A DNA stretch of 64,000 bases from DASUBN01 sp036000105 (GTDB lineage Bacteria; Pseudomonadota; Gammaproteobacteria; Natronospirales; REEB76): contig DASYGE010000006.1 of assembly GCA_036000105.1 (NCBI GenBank), positions 103,609-167,608 of the forward strand, read 5' to 3'. Under the pieces are notes generated by a model that was given only the letters and a program-made list of their open reading frames with translations, did not search any database and was not told the origin of the DNA. A program made the translations under genes and the position numbers. Positions 62,227-64,000 of this stretch are shown here, one piece after another. How positions within the stretch are numbered: the stretch's first letter is position 1; each line of letters begins with the position of its first letter.

Positions 62227-64000
62227 ATGCCCTCAAGACGCGAACTCGCCAACGGCATCCGCGCGCTCGCCATGGACGCGGTGCAGAAGGCTAACTCCGG
62301 TCATCCGGGTATGCCCATGGGCATGGCGGATATCGCCGAAGTCCTGTGGAACGATTACCTGAAGCACGATCCGGCTCAGCCCAAGTGGCCGGATCGTGAT
62401 CGCTTCGTGTTGTCCAACGGCCACGGCTCCATGCTGCTCTATGCGCTCTTGCATCTCACCGGCTATGACTTGCCGATGGATGAGCTGAAGCGCTTCCGTC
62501 AGCTGCACTCCAAGACCCCGGGGCATCCCGAACACGGCCTGACGCCGGGCGTGGAAACCACTACCGGCCCCCTGGGCCAGGGTCTCGCCAACGCCGTGGG
62601 CATGGCCATCGCCGAGAAAGCGCTTACCGCGCGTTTCAACCGTCCGGGCTTCAAGGTGGTGGATCACCACACTTATGTGTTCCTGGGTGACGGCTGCCTC
62701 ATGGAAGGCATCTCCCACGAAGCTTGTTCCCTGGCAGGCGCTCTGGGGCTCGGCAAGCTCATCGGGTTCTACGACGACAACGGCATCTCCATCGACGGCG
62801 AGGTGCGCGGCTGGTTCACCGACGACACCGCGAAGCGCTTCGAGGCGTATGGCTGGAACGTGATCCGCGACGTCGACGGCCACGATGCCGATGCAGTCAA
62901 GCGCGCACTGACCCAAGCCACGGCGCAGCACGAAAAGCCCACCCTGATCTGCTGCAAGACCATCATCGGCTTCGGCGCGCCGAACAAGCAGGGCAAGGAA
63001 GAGAGCCATGGCGCGGCGCTGGGCAAGGCCGAGATCGCCGCTGCCCGCGAACAGCTGGGCTGGAACCATGCGCCGTTCGAGATTCCCGACGAGATCTACG
63101 CCGGTTGGGATCACAAGCAATCCGGTCGCGAGGCCGAGCAGGGCTGGAACGACGCGTTCGCCAAGTACGCTGCGGCGCATCCGGAACTGGCCGCCGAATT
63201 CAATCGTCGCCTGGCCGGCGAGCTGCCGCCCGACTGGGCGGAGAAATCACAGGCATATATCGCGAAACTGCAGGCCGAAGGCCCGGATGTGGCTTCGCGC
63301 AAAGCCTCGCAAATGGCGCTGGATGCGTTCGGCCCGCTGTTGCCGGAACTGATCGGCGGCTCGGCGGATCTTGCCGGTTCCAACCTCACCAAGTGGAAGG
63401 GCAGCCTCGATGCCGCTACGGGCAACAGTGCCGAGGGCAAGGGCAACTACGTCTACTACGGCGTGCGCGAGTTCGGCATGACCGCGATCGCCAACGGCCT
63501 GGCGCTGCATGGCGGCTTCATTCCGTACGACGCGACTTTCCTGGTGTTCTCCGATTACGCGCGCAACGCGGTGCGCATGAGCGCGCTGATCCCGGCCCAC
63601 GCGATCCACGTCTACACGCACGACTCGATTGGACTGGGCGAGGACGGCCCGACCCATCAGCCGGTCGAGCACATGGCCAGCCTGCGCTACATCCCCAACA
63701 ACCAGCTGTGGCGCCCGTGCGACGCGGTGGAGTCGGCGGTGTCGTGGAAGGCGGCGATCGAGCGCAAGGGCGCGCCCTCGTGCCTGGTGTTCTCGCGCCA
63801 GACCCTGAAACACCAGCAGCGCACGGATCAGCAGGTGGCGGACATCCAGCGCGGCGGTTACGTGCTGTCCGATCCGCTGGACACGAAGTTCCAGGCGATC
63901 CTGATCGCCACCGGTTCGGAAGTGGAGCTGGCGATGGAAGCCTCGCGTGCGCTGGCCCAGCAGGGCGTAGCGGTGCGCGTGGTGTCGATGCCATGCACCG
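62227..64000 (+). CDS. tkt: Transketolase, C-terminus beyond window edge
   Basis: TPP enzyme of the pentose-phosphate pathway, 591 residues present of about 665. ATG at 62227. Order: N-terminal TPP domain with NSGHPGMPMGMADIAEVLW, GPLGQGLANAVGMA and GDGCLMEGISHEACSLAG, then the pyrimidine domain with YGVREFGMTAIANGLALHGG and HDSIGLGEDGPTHQPVEHMA, then the start of the C-terminal domain (ILIATGSEVELAMEA). Leucine codon use changes sharply near 62,770: CTG is 10 of 23 before and 25 of 29 after, which hints at a recombination junction. Confidence 0.96.
   Translation, partial: MPSRRELANGIRALAMDAVQKANSGHPGMPMGMADIAEVLWNDYLKHDPAQPKWPDRDRFVLSNGHGSMLLYALLHLTGYDLPMDELKRFRQLHSKTPGHPEHGLTPGVETTTGPLGQGLANAVGMAIAEKALTARFNRPGFKVVDHHTYVFLGDGCLMEGISHEACSLAGALGLGKLIGFYDDNGISIDGEVRGWFTDDTAKRFEAYGWNVIRDVDGHDADAVKRALTQATAQHEKPTLICCKTIIGFGAPNKQGKEESHGAALGKAEIAAAREQLGWNHAPFEIPDEIYAGWDHKQSGREAEQGWNDAFAKYAAAHPELAAEFNRRLAGELPPDWAEKSQAYIAKLQAEGPDVASRKASQMALDAFGPLLPELIGGSADLAGSNLTKWKGSLDAATGNSAEGKGNYVYYGVREFGMTAIANGLALHGGFIPYDATFLVFSDYARNAVRMSALIPAHAIHVYTHDSIGLGEDGPTHQPVEHMASLRYIPNNQLWRPCDAVESAVSWKAAIERKGAPSCLVFSRQTLKHQQRTDQQVADIQRGGYVLSDPLDTKFQAILIATGSEVELAMEASRALAQQGVAVRVVSMPCT

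Overview
The window is GC-rich chromosomal DNA from a Gram-negative proteobacterium. It carries LPS core and lipid A genes, TolC and RND efflux, two-partner secretion, an ExbB-ExbD-TonB system, and thi, hem, met and ahcY housekeeping genes. Gene content (PPi-dependent phosphofructokinase beside an H+-PPase, KdkA, the rhodanese-pcm-tolC-waaA neighbourhood, an SAH riboswitch) points to a gammaproteobacterium, probably around the Xanthomonadales/Nevskiales. The sequence alone does not fix the species. I see no tRNA or rRNA gene, CRISPR array, transposase or phage gene.

Layout. 1-4147 (minus): a tripartite RND efflux operon, permease cut by the window edge, with a divergent OmpR-type two-component system (4399-6491). 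6479-16186: envelope genes, namely a GT9 glycosyltransferase, KdkA, a FecR-domain lipoprotein, an LpxL-type acyltransferase, HldE, WaaA, TolC, then a rhodanese and Pcm. 16342-20010: TPP riboswitch and thiC, a cyclase-family protein, a MAPEG protein and a small tail-anchored protein with a duplicated motif. 20067-22272: CDF metal exporter and rhodanese, divergent from a persulfide-dioxygenase-like metallo-hydrolase. 22479-25823: hppA with PPi-dependent phosphofructokinase, a pyrophosphate energy module. 26109-33090: a two-partner secretion cassette (TpsB, 1,506-residue TpsA) ending in a FecR-domain protein. 33313-37971: adenylate kinase with a histone-H1-like tail, RNase D, a membrane protein, Mpl and a LON-domain protein. 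38115-44674: cNMP-binding protein, hemL, thiE, thiD and rubredoxin, with a Ser/Thr kinase-TonB fusion and PP2C phosphatase inserted between hemL and thiE. 44691-51246: TraB/GumN protein, O-methyltransferase, cysteine synthase, ilvE, then ahcY and metK separated by an SAH riboswitch. 51570-53347: exbB-exbD-tonB. 53414-64000: thioredoxin-like protein, RRM protein, DsbA-fold isomerase, Mpg glycosylase, hemolysin III, an orphan 7TM receptor-like protein, two DUF4382 lipoproteins, divergent DapB, a hotdog thioesterase and the 5' part of transketolase.

How the parts fit. The methyl cycle is compact: MetK makes SAM, methyltransferases make SAH, and AhcY removes SAH under an SAH-sensing leader. Thiamine synthesis is split into a TPP-riboswitched thiC and a separate thiD-thiE pair. 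The envelope genes complete the inner core of LPS.

Most unusual items: (1) the ahcY SAH riboswitch is expanded by a 154-nt palindromic element that sits in its P2 arm and belongs to a dispersed family also found at 37978-38118; (2) adenylate kinase carries a Lys/Ala-rich tail of about 93 residues; (3) a Ser/Thr kinase ends in a periplasmic TonB-C domain; (4) a two-partner secretion system is followed by a FecR protein whose close paralogue lies among LPS genes; (5) the TPP riboswitch carries an extra hairpin.
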